Assembly (NCBI RefSeq): GCF_026745355.1
Contig: NC_079206.1
Coordinates: 4,423,044 to 4,487,043, forward strand
Reading direction: 5' to 3'
DNA from: Beta vulgaris subsp. vulgaris
Lineage: Eukaryota > Streptophyta > Magnoliopsida > Caryophyllales > Amaranthaceae
DNA: 64,000 nucleotides
Shown: positions 47,091 through 59,900 of the stretch, one piece after another
How positions within the stretch are numbered: the stretch's first letter is position 1
How the letters are laid out: every line of letters starts with the position of its first letter
Translations under genes and position numbers: made by a program
Notes under the pieces: generated by a model
Told to the model about the DNA's origin: nothing
Database searches by the model: none
Seen by the model: the letters and a program-made list of their open reading frames with translations, nothing else

Positions 47091-47527
47091 TTAAAAAAAA
47101 ATAAAAATTAAGAAAAAAACAGAGGAGAGAAGAAATAAAACAATGGTGGTACATTTACTTGACAAACGGTGGTGGTATGTGTGGGATACGGTGGCGGCGG
47201 CGGTGGCGGTGGTGGTGAGAGTTGTGGTGTGGTGGGAACGTTTGCAATTGGAGAAGGTGGGTTGGGGAAGTGAAGGGAGATAGGGAGGGAAAGAAAAGAG
47301 AGAAAAAAAATGGAATTATAAATACATAGTATAAAAATACTGTATTTAGGGCATTAGTAGGAAATACTAGGGCGTTAAATAGCAAAGCCCTTTTAATATT
47401 GACTGCTTTTTTTGGCAAACTCAACATTGGTTATAGCCTTATAGGCAACTTAGATATCCATGATAATTATACGACACCCTTTGTTAAGAATGACACCCTT
47501 TATTAAGAATGGCACCGTTAAGAATTA

Positions 47528-47785
47528 CTCCCTCTGTATCTTTTTTTTTTCTCACTTAGAATATCGACACTATTCACAATTAGAGAGAATCTTTTAGATT
47601 TTTCTCAATATATAAGACAAAATATAGTCATGTGGGATCTTGTTTGATTCGTCTCAACGAGTACTTTATTAATATTCAATTAATATAATTTTTACTATTA
47701 TGTAATGAAAGAAATTTAATGTAGAATAAGCGCATTGGCAAACGTGCAAAGTCAAAGTAGGAAAGATAAAAAAATACAGAGGGAG
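47528..47785. mobile_element. Stowaway MITE copy 1
   Basis: CTCCCTCTGTAT and ATACAGAGGGAG ends, TA flanks. Nearly identical to the copy at 48405-48663 in the same orientation. Confidence 0.9.
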
Positions 47786-48404
47786 TACGCTACAAAGATT
47801 AACATAATATACATAATAAAATGGCAATAAATTTCAAAGCACATTGACAAAATCAATATATATCAAAAATTCAACATAATCCCAAACTTTATTTGGTCTT
47901 TTAAATCTCAGTTGAATCATGCATGAGCTAGTTCACATCAATGTGATCAATCGGTCAATATATATGGAATAACGAATTTATATTCATGCATACAAATATT
48001 TCTATATGATACGTACGCCTCCATTTCCTTTTTCTAAAATAAATTGGGAAGAGAATAAACAAGCTAACATATAATTATAAGTACATAACAATCTATACAA
48101 ATCATGGTCAATACACAAAACAGCACCATACAAAAGAATATTTTCCAATGATTTAAAATAAATCTGCATTAAACTAATTACTCACCAGATTATCAGCAAT
48201 ATCAGCATCGATGATTAGTCCTAAGTATGTCGAAAAGCAATGACTCATCCGAAGATGTAGTGCCGGAAAAATGCCCGGAAAGTTTAATAGGCAGTAGAAC
48301 GAGTTATGCCGTGGATGAATTAAGAAGGGTATATTGCTGAATGCCGGTGCATAATAGGAGAAGATAGATAGAGGATATGGTATTTGTATCGAAGATAAAT
48401 GATA

Positions 48405-48663
48405 CTCCCTCTGTATTTTTTTATCTTTCTCACTTAAAATCTCGACACTATTCACAATTAGAGAGAATCTTTTAGATTTTTCTCAATATATAAGAAAAAA
48501 TATAGTCATGTGGGGTCTCTTTTGATTCGTCTCAATGAGTACTTTATTAATATTCAATTATTATAATTTTTACTAATATGTAATGAAAGATATTTAATGT
48601 AGAATAAGTGCATTGGCAAACGTGCAAAGTCAAAGTAGGAAAGATAAAAAAATACAGAGGGAG
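48405..48663. mobile_element. Stowaway MITE copy 2
   Basis: CTCCCTCTGTAT and ATACAGAGGGAG ends, TA flanks. Differs from copy 1 by roughly a dozen substitutions or small indels. Confidence 0.9.
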
Positions 48664-49133
48664 TAATTCTTAATTATCTTTAGTTATCTAAGGGTTGTTA
48701 TACTTAGGATATTATTATCTGCAGCGATATATAACAATATATAAGATAAAGATAATTAATAGATAATTTCTTATTAATATATAATGAAAAATATTTAAAT
48801 TCAAAAATATGCATATAACGACGTATACATAAAATTTAGAATGATAAAAAGACAGAGAAGACTTCACACACTATACTTAAAAAACCCTTAAGTTACCATC
48901 ATTTCATTAAAATGATGGTACCTAAACATTCCCTCACATAATTTACATTAATCAATTAATCTATGAAGTTAAATTATATAATTCAAAAAAAGCACTACTG
49001 AAAGATAGTTATCGAACTCTCAAATTATATTGAAATTAGACACTTTAAAGAAGACAATGGAGGGAAGACTTTGAGGGGATGGATTCTGTGACCTATCTTA
49101 ACCTTTGGACCTGATATCATTTACACTTTGTTT

Positions 49134-49484
49134 GGTATTTTTATTAGTAAAGGAAGGAAAAGAAAGGAAGGGCAAGGAAAAGAAGGTAATTGTAATTTTC
49201 AATGTTTGGTATAATTGGTGAATTTAAGAGAAATCACATGTTTGGATGTCATTAGTAAAGGACACGAAAGGAAAGAAATAAGGAAAACATTGTTAAAAAG
49301 CTTGTTAGATTTCTTTCCAGTCAAATTCCTCCGATTTTAGGAGGAAAGGAAAGCAAGGATTTGATAGTATTTTTTTCCTTCCACTTTCTATCTCTCTTAT
49401 TTTCTTTTACCAAACACGATAAAGTTTGTTTTTACTTTTTCTTTTTTTTCTTTTCCATCCAAATCTTTCCTACCAAACAAAGCC
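49134..49484. mobile_element. PIF/Harbinger-like MITE copy 1
   Basis: The left CACTTTGTTTGGTA and right TACCAAACAAAGCC ends are flanked by TTA on both sides (49131-49133, 49485-49487). The interior is purine-rich (GGAAGGAAAAG) on the left and pyrimidine-rich on the right, so it can fold along most of its length. Same family as 51391-51802. Confidence 0.75.
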
Positions 49485-50917
49485 TTAAGTTGCAAAATCT
49501 TGTAACCAATCTCAACATTATTGCATCCTTTAATGCAAGGGTGGTTCTTGACCCATGCAATCTGAACAATGGGATATGACCCCCAAAATACAGGGCTTTG
49601 AAAAATATTTGTTTTAATTGTTTGAAGCAAAATTGAAGACAAAGGAAAAATATTTGGATTAGTGGTAAAATTGTAATGGAAGAAATAAGGAGAACATGGG
49701 TTCAACTTTTGTAACCACAAAATTTATTAAAGTTTTGTTGTTTGAATTTTTTAGAAAGTATTCCCCATTTGCCTATTATAAATATGCGTCCCAAAATTCA
49801 GCGTTTAGTGAGATGTTGTATCATCATACTCCTCTTTTATTTACAAAATAATATTTATAAGTTTATAAATGTTTGAGATGTAGAAATTATCCTTATAGAC
49901 ATGAAAAGAGAGGAAGCAGAACTATTGATTCAATCTCAAATTAAGGGCCCAATTGTAAGAAAAAGGACCGGGCCTCAATTACATTTACACCGCCCCTGCT
50001 TCATAGTTTTAGCCTATCACATATTAACCCTTAGGCCAATCACTCAATTAATAAATAAAAAATTCACATGAGTGAATTTATAATCCATTTATCTATCCGT
50101 AGGCCGTGAGATAAATAAAGAATAAAGTAGAAGAATTTCAAATTCAATATTCAATACGATAAAGAAAAACACAAAAGTTGTACCAATTTAAAAATACAGA
50201 TCTCCAAAACTGTTACAAACATATTTTATTTAATGTCAATAACTCTTACTATTGTTTATAATAAAAAAAAAATATTATCGTAATAGTGAATTCTAGGCAT
50301 TAAAATACCTACTTTTTATGACAAGTCACAAGTGTGAATGACTTTTGTGCAAATTAAGAGTTGCACACATAGGAATGTGAGATTCATAATCACCATTATG
50401 CACCAATGAATCACATCTAACTTAGTTGGTAAAGTATTATAAAGACTGTCTAAAAATTAGGACGAATCCCGTCGCTTTCTAACACCCAAAAGAAAGGTGA
50501 TTTCATTCAGTTTAGTAAATTAGTTCAGTTCAGTTTCTCTCAATATAAAAACGAGAGGTGATTTCGTATTTTACCCACGAGAAAAATTGCTAATGGCCAA
50601 AAATTTGCACTAGATCTGCGCGAGTGCGCATAGATCCGCAAGAAGAACTAGTCGAATGAGTTATGAGGTGACATAATAGTTGATGTGCAAAAAGAGAAGA
50701 AAAGCCAATCAAACAGAAAAAAAAACTACAATCTCAAAGTACACGTGTACATTTTAATCCAATCTGCTTTATTGACCTTCCTCACTATATAATATTTATC
50801 GGATTAAATACTTTTAATGTTGTCGGAACTATTTTCCCCTCTTTTATTTCTCTCTCTACTCAAAACAGTCTCACTACCCAGAAATTTTTAAGAGAGAGAA
50901 AGCAGGAACTTCTTTCA

Positions 50918-53900
50918 ATGGTGTCGAGGAAGAAATCAGATTGGCCTCCTGCTGGTTGGACGATCGAATTTAAGATCAAAAATGGCCGTAAAACTAAGGT
51001 ATTATGTTATACTATAATTACTTTTATTACCTTTTTTTAATAAAATTAGGGTTATCAATTTATTGACTTTTAGGGTTTTTTTTCTTCTTTTTCTGTTAGT
51101 TATTTATGGTTTGAGTGCATAGTTATTGAGATCAAGTGATTGAAGTTTTCGACGAACTTGGAAAGGTGTGATTTGTATGCGATTAACCTTAATTAGCTAT
51201 TTGCGAGCTTGTTTTCTTTGCTCTTTTGGTCTTGTTGTTAAATAGACTGATTTTTCGTATGAGATTGGAAACTTTACTGCATGATCTGAAAAGTAAAGAG
51301 AATCCTTGCAATTTTATTTTCTTGGGACTGAATCTTGAGCAATTGAGTTAGTTACCACTTACCAAATTAGTTTTATGATATGCTTTTTATTTACACTTTG
51401 TTTGGTATTTTTTAGTAAAGGAAGGGAAAAGAAAGGAAGAGAAAGGAAAAGAAGAGAAAAGAAGAGAAAAGAAGAGAAAAGAAGAGACAAGAAGGTAGTT
51501 GTAGTTTTCAATGTTTGGTATAATTGGTGGATTTAAGAGGAATTACATGTTTGGTTGTTATTAGTAAAGGAAAGAAAAGGAAGGAACTAAAGAAAACATA
51601 GGTAAAAAGCTTGTTAACTTTCTTTCCTGTCAAATTCCTTCGATTTTGGGAGGAAAGGGAAGCAATGATTTAAAAGTATTCTTTTCCTTTCACTTCCTCT
51701 CCTTTCTAATCAAATCCCCCTTATTTTCTTTTACCAAACATGAGAAAGTTTGTTTTTACCTTTCCTTTCTTTTCCATCCAAATCCTTCCTACCAAACAAA
51801 GCGAGGAGGGGGGAGGTAGAAGAAGAGTAGATTTGTATGTGAGGCTCCGAATAAGGAAGTAAGTTATGGGCTACTTAATTTAGTTTAGGGCTGATAGCGG
51901 CTATCTAAGTTCAATTTACAATTACAATAAGGATGATTTCATATGTGCTAAGATAGCACCTCAAGTGGTAACCCCATTTCTGTAGTGTTTCGACCTTCTT
52001 GGAAGTCTTGAGGTTGGAAGCAAGGATGCGGTAAGGGATTGGAAGTTGAAAAATGGCAATTGACTGGTTAAGGTTCATGAACAGTTCATCAGCATTTACG
52101 ACAATGATATGTGTGAGATGAGTATTTTCACGTGCTCCATGACCAGTTTGTGAAGATACGAAGTCCTTTATTTGTTCAAATAATCCAGTGATCCATTATC
52201 AGTTTTATATGTTTCATATTGGAAATGAAGAATTTGAATACTTAATTTTGTTGTTTGACATGTGTAGCAAAGGAAGTGACCCATGTATCCTGATATGATT
52301 AGATATGCATATAGAGTGAGCAGTGAGACCTGGTGCGTATTGGCAATTTCTTTGCTGATTTTCATCCCATGTGTTGTGAAGAATTAATGCATAATAGTCT
52401 AACCAAAAGTCCTTTTCATTCTCTGCTTTTGATGAATTGTTGAATAATCCCGTATCAATTCATTAACTGCGGTGATTGGAAATGAAGGATCTGAAGAGTC
52501 TCATACCGAATTTCGTGTTTGACATTTGTAGAAAGGAATTGGCCCATGTGTCATGATATGATTGATATTCATCTAGAGTTAAGGCTGGTCCATTTTGGTA
52601 ATGTCCTATGTGGAGAATTAATGCATAATAGACTAACCAAAAATCTCTATTGATCTGTGCTTTTGTTGATAATTGTTGAGAGCTAGCACTATGTTTGGGA
52701 TTCCTCTATTTCTAGACAGATGCTAGTTCATGCTACTTTCTATACTGGAAATGTCATGATACTTGCTATATACCCCCTCCATTCCATGAAGAAGTGCCCA
52801 CTTTTCGTTTTGGTCCGTTCCATGAAGAAGTACCCACTTCACTAAAACATTACATAGACGGATACGGGTAGAGGTGCGGATTTGTGTACAAGGATAGAAA
52901 ATGGAAAGATTTTGAAATTTTAGGAATGGGTACGTGTACCCATACAAGATACATATCATATCGGGTATAGGTACGAGTACGTGACCTAGAAGAAGTACCC
53001 GTGCTACATAGATAATTTTATGAGATAATATGGTAATTTGATTAAGTATGTTGGAGTTTCTAGTTATTAGTAGACAGAGAGAGACAAGTTACTTGTGTTA
53101 TATTTTTTGTGTATCTATAGCATGGTTTTAAATCTCGGATGCGGTCGCGATCGTGCTCATGGTTGTGGTGGCACTTTCGTTGGCAATGTGGTGGGTTTTG
53201 CGCAGTGTTACGTAATTCCCTAATTCCCCTGCTAATCGCGAATTGAGAAAAGCGAATTATGGTCGGTTTTGGTTCATTTTGGGTGAATTGGCGAATTAGG
53301 TAACACTGTTTTGCGGCTGCCGCGACATTATTTGTCAATCATGGTAAGCTCTAAGACCTTGACAAAGCGGTCGCGATGTAACCGGTTTTTAATACGATGA
53401 CGGCATGATCTATATTGACCTACCACATAGTTGCTAAGATTATAGTCTTTTGCCTTGTTTACAGTACTACATCAATACAAAAACTCATCAAAAATTCTAT
53501 TCAAAACCTGCTGTGCTTCGGTTCATCAAAGATGGATGCGTCAGCAATAAAAAGTTTCAACCAGTTATTGAGCATGCTAAGAAGAAGAGTTCTGAGAAGA
53601 TACAACATGTGAGTTGGATGATCGACAATTTCATGTGTGCTTTTTCCTTTGCACTATTTCTTGTTTCTAATTGGTTAATGTTGTGTTTAGCTTGTGGAAG
53701 CAAACAATTCTGAGTGGTTACCCAGTGGTTGGGTCATGGAAACGAGATTCCGGAAGAGTGGTGCCAGAGTGGGAACCGAGTATAAGGTACCAAACTTGTA
53801 ATTACCGAAGCTAAATCAATTATTTGTTTGTTTAGTAAAATAGCGGAGACTTTTGGTGTGCATGTAGAAAATATGTGGTCTGAGAAACGTAGTAAACGTA

Positions 53901-56900
53901 CAGAAATTCTATCATATGGCTATGTAGGCACGATATTGTACTTTGTGTTGGTGCGACTGTGACTGTGCTTGCTGAAACTTCTTGTTCTGATTATGTGCGG
54001 CTTCTTCATTTTAAAATATTGTTTTTCTCTATTTCTTCTAGGAAGTCTTCTGTTAGTTAATAGCTACTGTAACTGTGCAGATGTAATCGGTTTTAAGGTG
54101 ATGAAACTACGTCAGGCTTATTGTGAACTCTTAAGACTTTATTACTTATATGTCAGACTTTTCCCCTCTTGCCTCTTTGAACTGTAACAGATGTGTGTGA
54201 AATTATCTAGTGGAGAAAGTTGATTTGAGATATCCTTCATCATTGTACAGATGTGTGTGAATATATAGGCAATTACTTCTTCTAGAGAGGATTGAAACGA
54301 AATTTTATGCTCTGTATTATGTTTTTTTAATAAAAAATGGACCTCTTTGCGTTTCGTTGGCTTCTGCTTGAAGGAGTTGTTTAATATTCGAGTTGAGTTG
54401 CTGGCTAGATAATATGTTCGTGGACAAGAGTATTGGTGTGGTTTGATTAGTTTTTCTGAGTAAGTCTTGGAAACTTAATGACCTTCAATGTTTAAGACTA
54501 GGGTGTATCTTGATGAATAGTTGATCAGGAAGATATATGGTCCTTGTTCTCTATCTTTAATCATATATTGACTCTTCATATTTGGTCTCATAGGTAATAT
54601 AACTGTTAGTCTTATCCATCATTAAAAAAGCAGGAATCATCCAAAACTTCATGGTCCCTTAATATAACTATGTGTTTGCAGTGCTTTATTGATCCATCAA
54701 CTGGAACTAAACTCTTCTCAAAGCCTGAGGTATTACGATATCTTGGAAGTGAAAAGACAAAGCAGCACAATGCTGAATCATCTAGACAGAAGGACAGAGG
54801 AGGTAGTGAGCACTCTTCCAGCAAGGTTTGTTTTATAGTCTTTTACAAACTTATGCTGTTTGACTTAGCTGTTGTGGCATATTGATATCAACATATCGCA
54901 GCTTACTATCGTGCTACACTCTGATTACATTATCATACCTGCATTCCAGTATGCAAAAAGTTTCTTCAGGACCTCGAATGGATTTGGAATGTATCGAATT
55001 TGTAGGACGACTTGCTAAATATGTTCCTTTTTTTCCATATACTTGTCGTTTGATGCTGCTTGATTTTGTTCTGGCATTTATTGCAGCTTTATGATCGTGC
55101 GGAATTCTCAACTTTCTTTGCCTGCACTATGTGTGTGGAACAAATAGTGAAAACCATGAATTAATTTGGAAATGTAAGGCCTGTTTGGCCAAATTTCTGG
55201 AAAATAACTTCTGTTACCTAGAAGTTTCCATAAAGTGGTTTCTGGACAAATTCTTAGGTCGGTTGGCCAAAAGGATTTAGAAGTACTTTTGAGGAATACT
55301 CTCTTTGTTCCGTATTAATTGCATATATTTATCTAAAGAATTAGTACACATGTATTTTGAAACCACACATATTTGTTCGGTTACATGAATGTTTGTGTAT
55401 TTGTTATCTATTTTCCTAGATTTATAGACCTCACACACATATAGTTCTTTTTCAGAAACAAATATAATATGTTCGTTTTTTCCCATGCTTCCTATAAAGT
55501 ACATTACTTTTTTATTATCTTACCTGCCTCACCTTTTCTACCCACGCCATTGACACCAAACCCATAAAGAATTAAAGACCCTCAAAAAACCACTGAAAAG
55601 CCGCTAGCTTTATACTTTCTCCATCACCACCTAAGCTTCACTGATAACAATACATTCTCTTTTCCTTAACAACCCCTACCACCGCCAAAGGAATCTACAA
55701 TCTTTTTGATTTATGTCCTTTCGACTTCTCTCTCAACAAGAACCACACAACCTCCAAAAGTGTCGCAGCCGTCAAAATTCTCACCGTATTATGGCAATGT
55801 TAAATACAGATTAATCAAATGGTGTTCAATTAAAACTGCTTGTAGTCCAATTAGATCAGAGAGAAAATCGACAAAATAGAAAATTTAAGAGCGATCCTTT
55901 TGTGTGAATGCTGAACATTAAATATGTGCTTGGATGCACACATGTATATCTTGGTGATGTTAGCTGCCATTTCTCCCGAAGATCTACTAATATCATTCTT
56001 GGTCAATTCGAAGGAGGAAGGTGGTTCCTTCTCTTGTGTTTGGTCTGGGTTTGCAATTTAGTGTTTGAGTTGGTTCTTTTCTAGGTTTGTGTGAGTCTTG
56101 TATCACTTGTTGAAGAATTGCGGATTTTGGGAGTGTTTATAGTAGATTTTAGGAAGAAGATGAGGGAGGAGGTGGGTTGTTATTTGGGTAATTGGGAATT
56201 TCACGAACTTTGTGAGGTTAATTGGGCCAAGTGCTCCCCGGAAGCTCCAATCTAGCGCTTCCATATCCATGCCCCCCAGAAGCTGTTTGGAGTTTCTCAA
56301 GAAGTAGAAACTTCAAATAGCACCGTGTTTGGCCTAGTTTGAGCTTGTGCATCGTAGAAGTCCTCATGGAAGCTTGGCCAAACACTTTTGTATTGAAGTT
56401 GCTGGACATCATGCCATAAATGTTCTTTCCTCCCATAGGCCAGTCTTGTAAGCCCTTATTAGGATTCATTTGGACATGTAACAGGTTTAGTTTTGGGAAT
56501 AATTGTTACTTCAGTCTTCCTTGTTCTCCACTCTGTATTTTGCGATGCAATCTACGAAACTTCCAAATTCTAAAGGAAAGACACTTCTATTATTATGAGG
56601 TAACTGATGATAGCCGAGAAGTACATCTTGTAGCCTAGGAGAACCTCATTCGGGGGAGAATGGTGGGCTGGGATTTTGGTCATTGAGACTAGCAGATGTG
56701 CCTTTCCTCACCAAATTTAGGTGGAGTTTTAGCAAAACTTGACGCGTTCTGCTCTCGTGTGTTGGGAAGCAAGTATTATAAGGGGTGTTTTGATTTTGAC
56801 ATGTTTAGTTCAAAGGCGGATGCTTCTAATGCATGGCAAGGATTTATAAGTAGTGTGGATGTGCTTTGAAAGGGATGAAGTATGGAATTGGGAATGGTTG

Positions 56901-59900
56901 AATTTTCTTTTGACATCACCGTTCGGCCACCAATAAGCCTGTGATTTACGTGGCTATTTGTGAAAACTTCCTTTGGAATTACAGGACGTCACAATTCAAG
57001 AATTATGGGACTAGAAAGGGCGTGGAAGTTGAACGTTTTTGCAGATTATCTCCTGGCAGAAACATTGAAGCAAATTGGTTTTTTGGATTACAGGAAGATG
57101 GTGAAGTGGTTGACGGAACTTTTAGGAGTGGCCTTCGTCAGGGGGCTTTACTATTCAATCTGATATGAAGTTAATAACAGGGGAAACTACAGAGTCCTAT
57201 AACCGTGAATGGGAAGAGATTTGGAGACTTTTGTTCCTCAACAAATAAAATTCTTCGCTTGGTAAGCTCCACAAATAGACTCATTTTGGATGCAAATAGA
57301 TTTATTCGTGGCTTTATGAAAGATCCACTGTGTTTTGTGGAGAAGTGGAAGAGCACACCGATCATATTCTGAGGCAACGTCCGGCGGCCCATACTGTGTG
57401 GTGTAAGCTTGGATCACACGTTGATCAGGTTTTTTTTTGAGTAAATCTAGATAATTGTCTTTCTACTACCTCTAGAGAATATGAGGATTGGTCCATACTC
57501 CATTATATTTGCAACCACAGCTTGGTGGTTTTGGAAGTGGCTGAAAAATCGTTGCTTACACAGGTCTCCATATGTTCCTCTAGATCAAGTTGGTTCAATT
57601 CTAATTCAAATTGGTGAATTAAACAAACGTGTCTTAAGGAAAATTATTGATATGCGAGAACATGGCAGGAGCAACAAAATGTGAGATTTATGTGCGTTGG
57701 AAGCATCCTCAAGAAGGTGGGTGTGTTAAATTGATGGGGCAGCAAGAGTGAAGACAGGTCCAGCAGTGGCAGGGGGTGTAATTCGAGAATCTTTAGGAGG
57801 ATTAAATGTGTCATTTGCTCTGAACTGTGGAGTATGCTCGTGTACTCGGAAGTGGAGAGTCCGTGAATCAAAATGAACTCTTAGTCGTTAAATGCAGGTC
57901 ACTGAAAAGTCCAACTAACAATGGACTCCAAGTGGTAGTGAAACTATTAGTGGATCATAATTTGCTTCACTCCCTTTCTTTCACCATGTAGAAGAATGGG
58001 AATTTATTGCTATCGTGAAGCTAACAAAGCTGTGGATTGGTTCACTAACTATGGAGTGACTTCGAATCAGAAACTAGTGATTTTCTTGGCAGTCCCGGAC
58101 GATCTTGGAACCATTTTGTTGGAGAATTTCAGTGGAGTTGCTTGGTTCCAAAGGTGCTCTCGTCTGCTGGCTTAGTAGTAGTAGTTTAGTATTTTTTTTT
58201 TCTTTCTTTCTTTCTTCCAGTCTGCCATGTCTTCTCTATGTTCTGTTTCTTCTGTTTTGTTATTTACTCCTGTCTTGTGGTTTATATTGGGTTAATGGGT
58301 TTCTCCCCCTCTTTTACCCAAATTTTCTTTTGGCTGTTTTGGTATATTTTGAAGTTCTGCAATGAAATTACAGTTATTATGGAGAAATGTGTAAATAATT
58401 TTTCTTAGTAATATGCTCTGTTTACTTTCTTTAACAAGAGAAATGTGATTGTGCTTAAGGTGACCTAACCGAAACTGAGTTATTAGTTATTAGTTTTGCC
58501 TGAGTGTGTCTTACACGACTGAATTATCATTATAGAAGGTGGTTGACCGACTAAGTGCTCAAAAGTCCAACTTGGAGCCAAAGGTGTCACAGATTTCAAA
58601 ATCACGCGTCAGAAAGAGTATTTCTTCAGAAAAACCGAAGGTTGGCCTTGCTTGCATCCATTTTCCTCTGTGCCTGCAAGACTGTAACTGTTCATTGCCA
58701 ATGAGCTCTAACTATTCTACAGCCGTGTTTCTGGAAATATTCTTAGGTTGTAACTGAGAGGACCGTGGATGAAGAGTTGCCTTCTGGATGGATTAAGGAG
58801 ACGAGAATCAAAATGCTTGATAATAAAGTAGTCAGGAGAAATTCTGTAAGTAAAAACTCTTATGATCCCGGAGGCATTTACTTAGGGGGATTTAAACATC
58901 AGTCTGATATTTTCGTTCCATACACAACTGTCACTACTAATAGCATTTTGCTCCATGGAAATTTGTCAAAAACTACCTTATAGAAACATTTTGTGAAAAA
59001 TTCGGTAATAAAAAATGATTGTAAGAAACTAGCTTTTATAGCGTTAATATTGTAAGAAGCTATCTTTGGCCGGATTCTGTCCATTGACTAGCCTTTCTGG
59101 TGTTTACCTTTTCGTTTCACTTTTATTTCCCCCTCTTTTTTTCTTCATTTTCACCAAAATTTACCAAACAACCATATTCTCACACCATTTATTAAAGAAT
59201 AGTGAAAATTTTGGGTGAAAATGGAGGGAAAAGAAGGGGAAAATGCAACAACAAAAAAAGAAATTCAATGCTGGAAGAGTAGGTCAACACCTCAACCATC
59301 TGTCCATAGTTAGCTTTTTACAACATTTTTGCTTATAAGCTAGGTTCATGTCTCTATAAGGTTTTCACATAAAAGTGTTTCTAGAAGGTATTTTAGACAC
59401 ATTTTCTTTATTAAGTCATGTTGCTGATTGTAACCAATGTATGAATTTGAAATTACCACAGTTCTATTCTGATCCTGCCAGTAGGCTGGTCTTCTGCTCC
59501 AAATTGGAAGTTCTACGCTATGTGGAGACTGGAGAGGTCAGTAGACATGCATTTCGGAGGAGAAATGGAAGCGTAGTTGGAGAAGGTTTTGCAATTGGAA
59601 AGACCGCTGTAAGCCTCTTTGATACTGCTGAAATTATTTCAACTTCCATTTGCTGATTTTTTTGCTGATTGTTACATTTAAATTATTGATATCCTAACTT
59701 CAGAGCAGTATTTACCTTTTCTCTCTTTCCCTGTCAAGAAAAGGTTGCTTATTGAGGACCATATTTAGTTCTTACTTGCAACTTGCTACATTGTAGTTTA
59801 TTTGAGTTCTTGAATATTTCTTTGTCGTACACTCGATTTCTATGGCACTCTTAGTAATAATTATGCATCATATTATAGTTTGTTGATCAGGAATTTGATT

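Larger units (their letters stand above)
46382..47390. mobile_element. Foldback / MULE-like element with internal hairpins and a gene-like insert
   Basis: Long imperfect terminal repeats: left from 46382 (TTTGCTAAATCACGCCCTAG) and the reverse complement of the right end (TTTGCTATTTAACGCCCTAG), continuing for about 100 bases. TTTTAATA lies on both sides (46374-46381, 47391-47398), an 8-bp target duplication (possibly 9 with a mismatch). Inside are two strong hairpins and a segment 46620-46870 that looks like a captured 5' gene end (ATG at 46672, Pro/His-rich frame, GTTGACTGT|GTAAGT donor-like site). Outer GGTGG- and CCACC-rich blocks also pair. Superfamily (Mutator versus hAT) is unresolved. 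Confidence 0.7.
44216..50917. other. Transposon-rich intergenic island between RING and MBD genes
   Basis: It contains MITEs at 44584, 45279, 45972, 47528, 48405 and 49134 and a foldback element at 46382-47390. Between 49490 and 50880 it is AT-rich and promoter-like toward the end (50740-50917, with TATATAATATTT at 50785 and CT-rich leader). No intact gene is recognised. An upstream exon of the RING gene could be hidden at the low-coordinate end. Confidence 0.6.

Noticed and set aside
47155..47427. 90-codon minus-strand frame rich in His/Arg
   Set aside because: It comes from the GGTGG-rich arm of the foldback element and crosses its right end.
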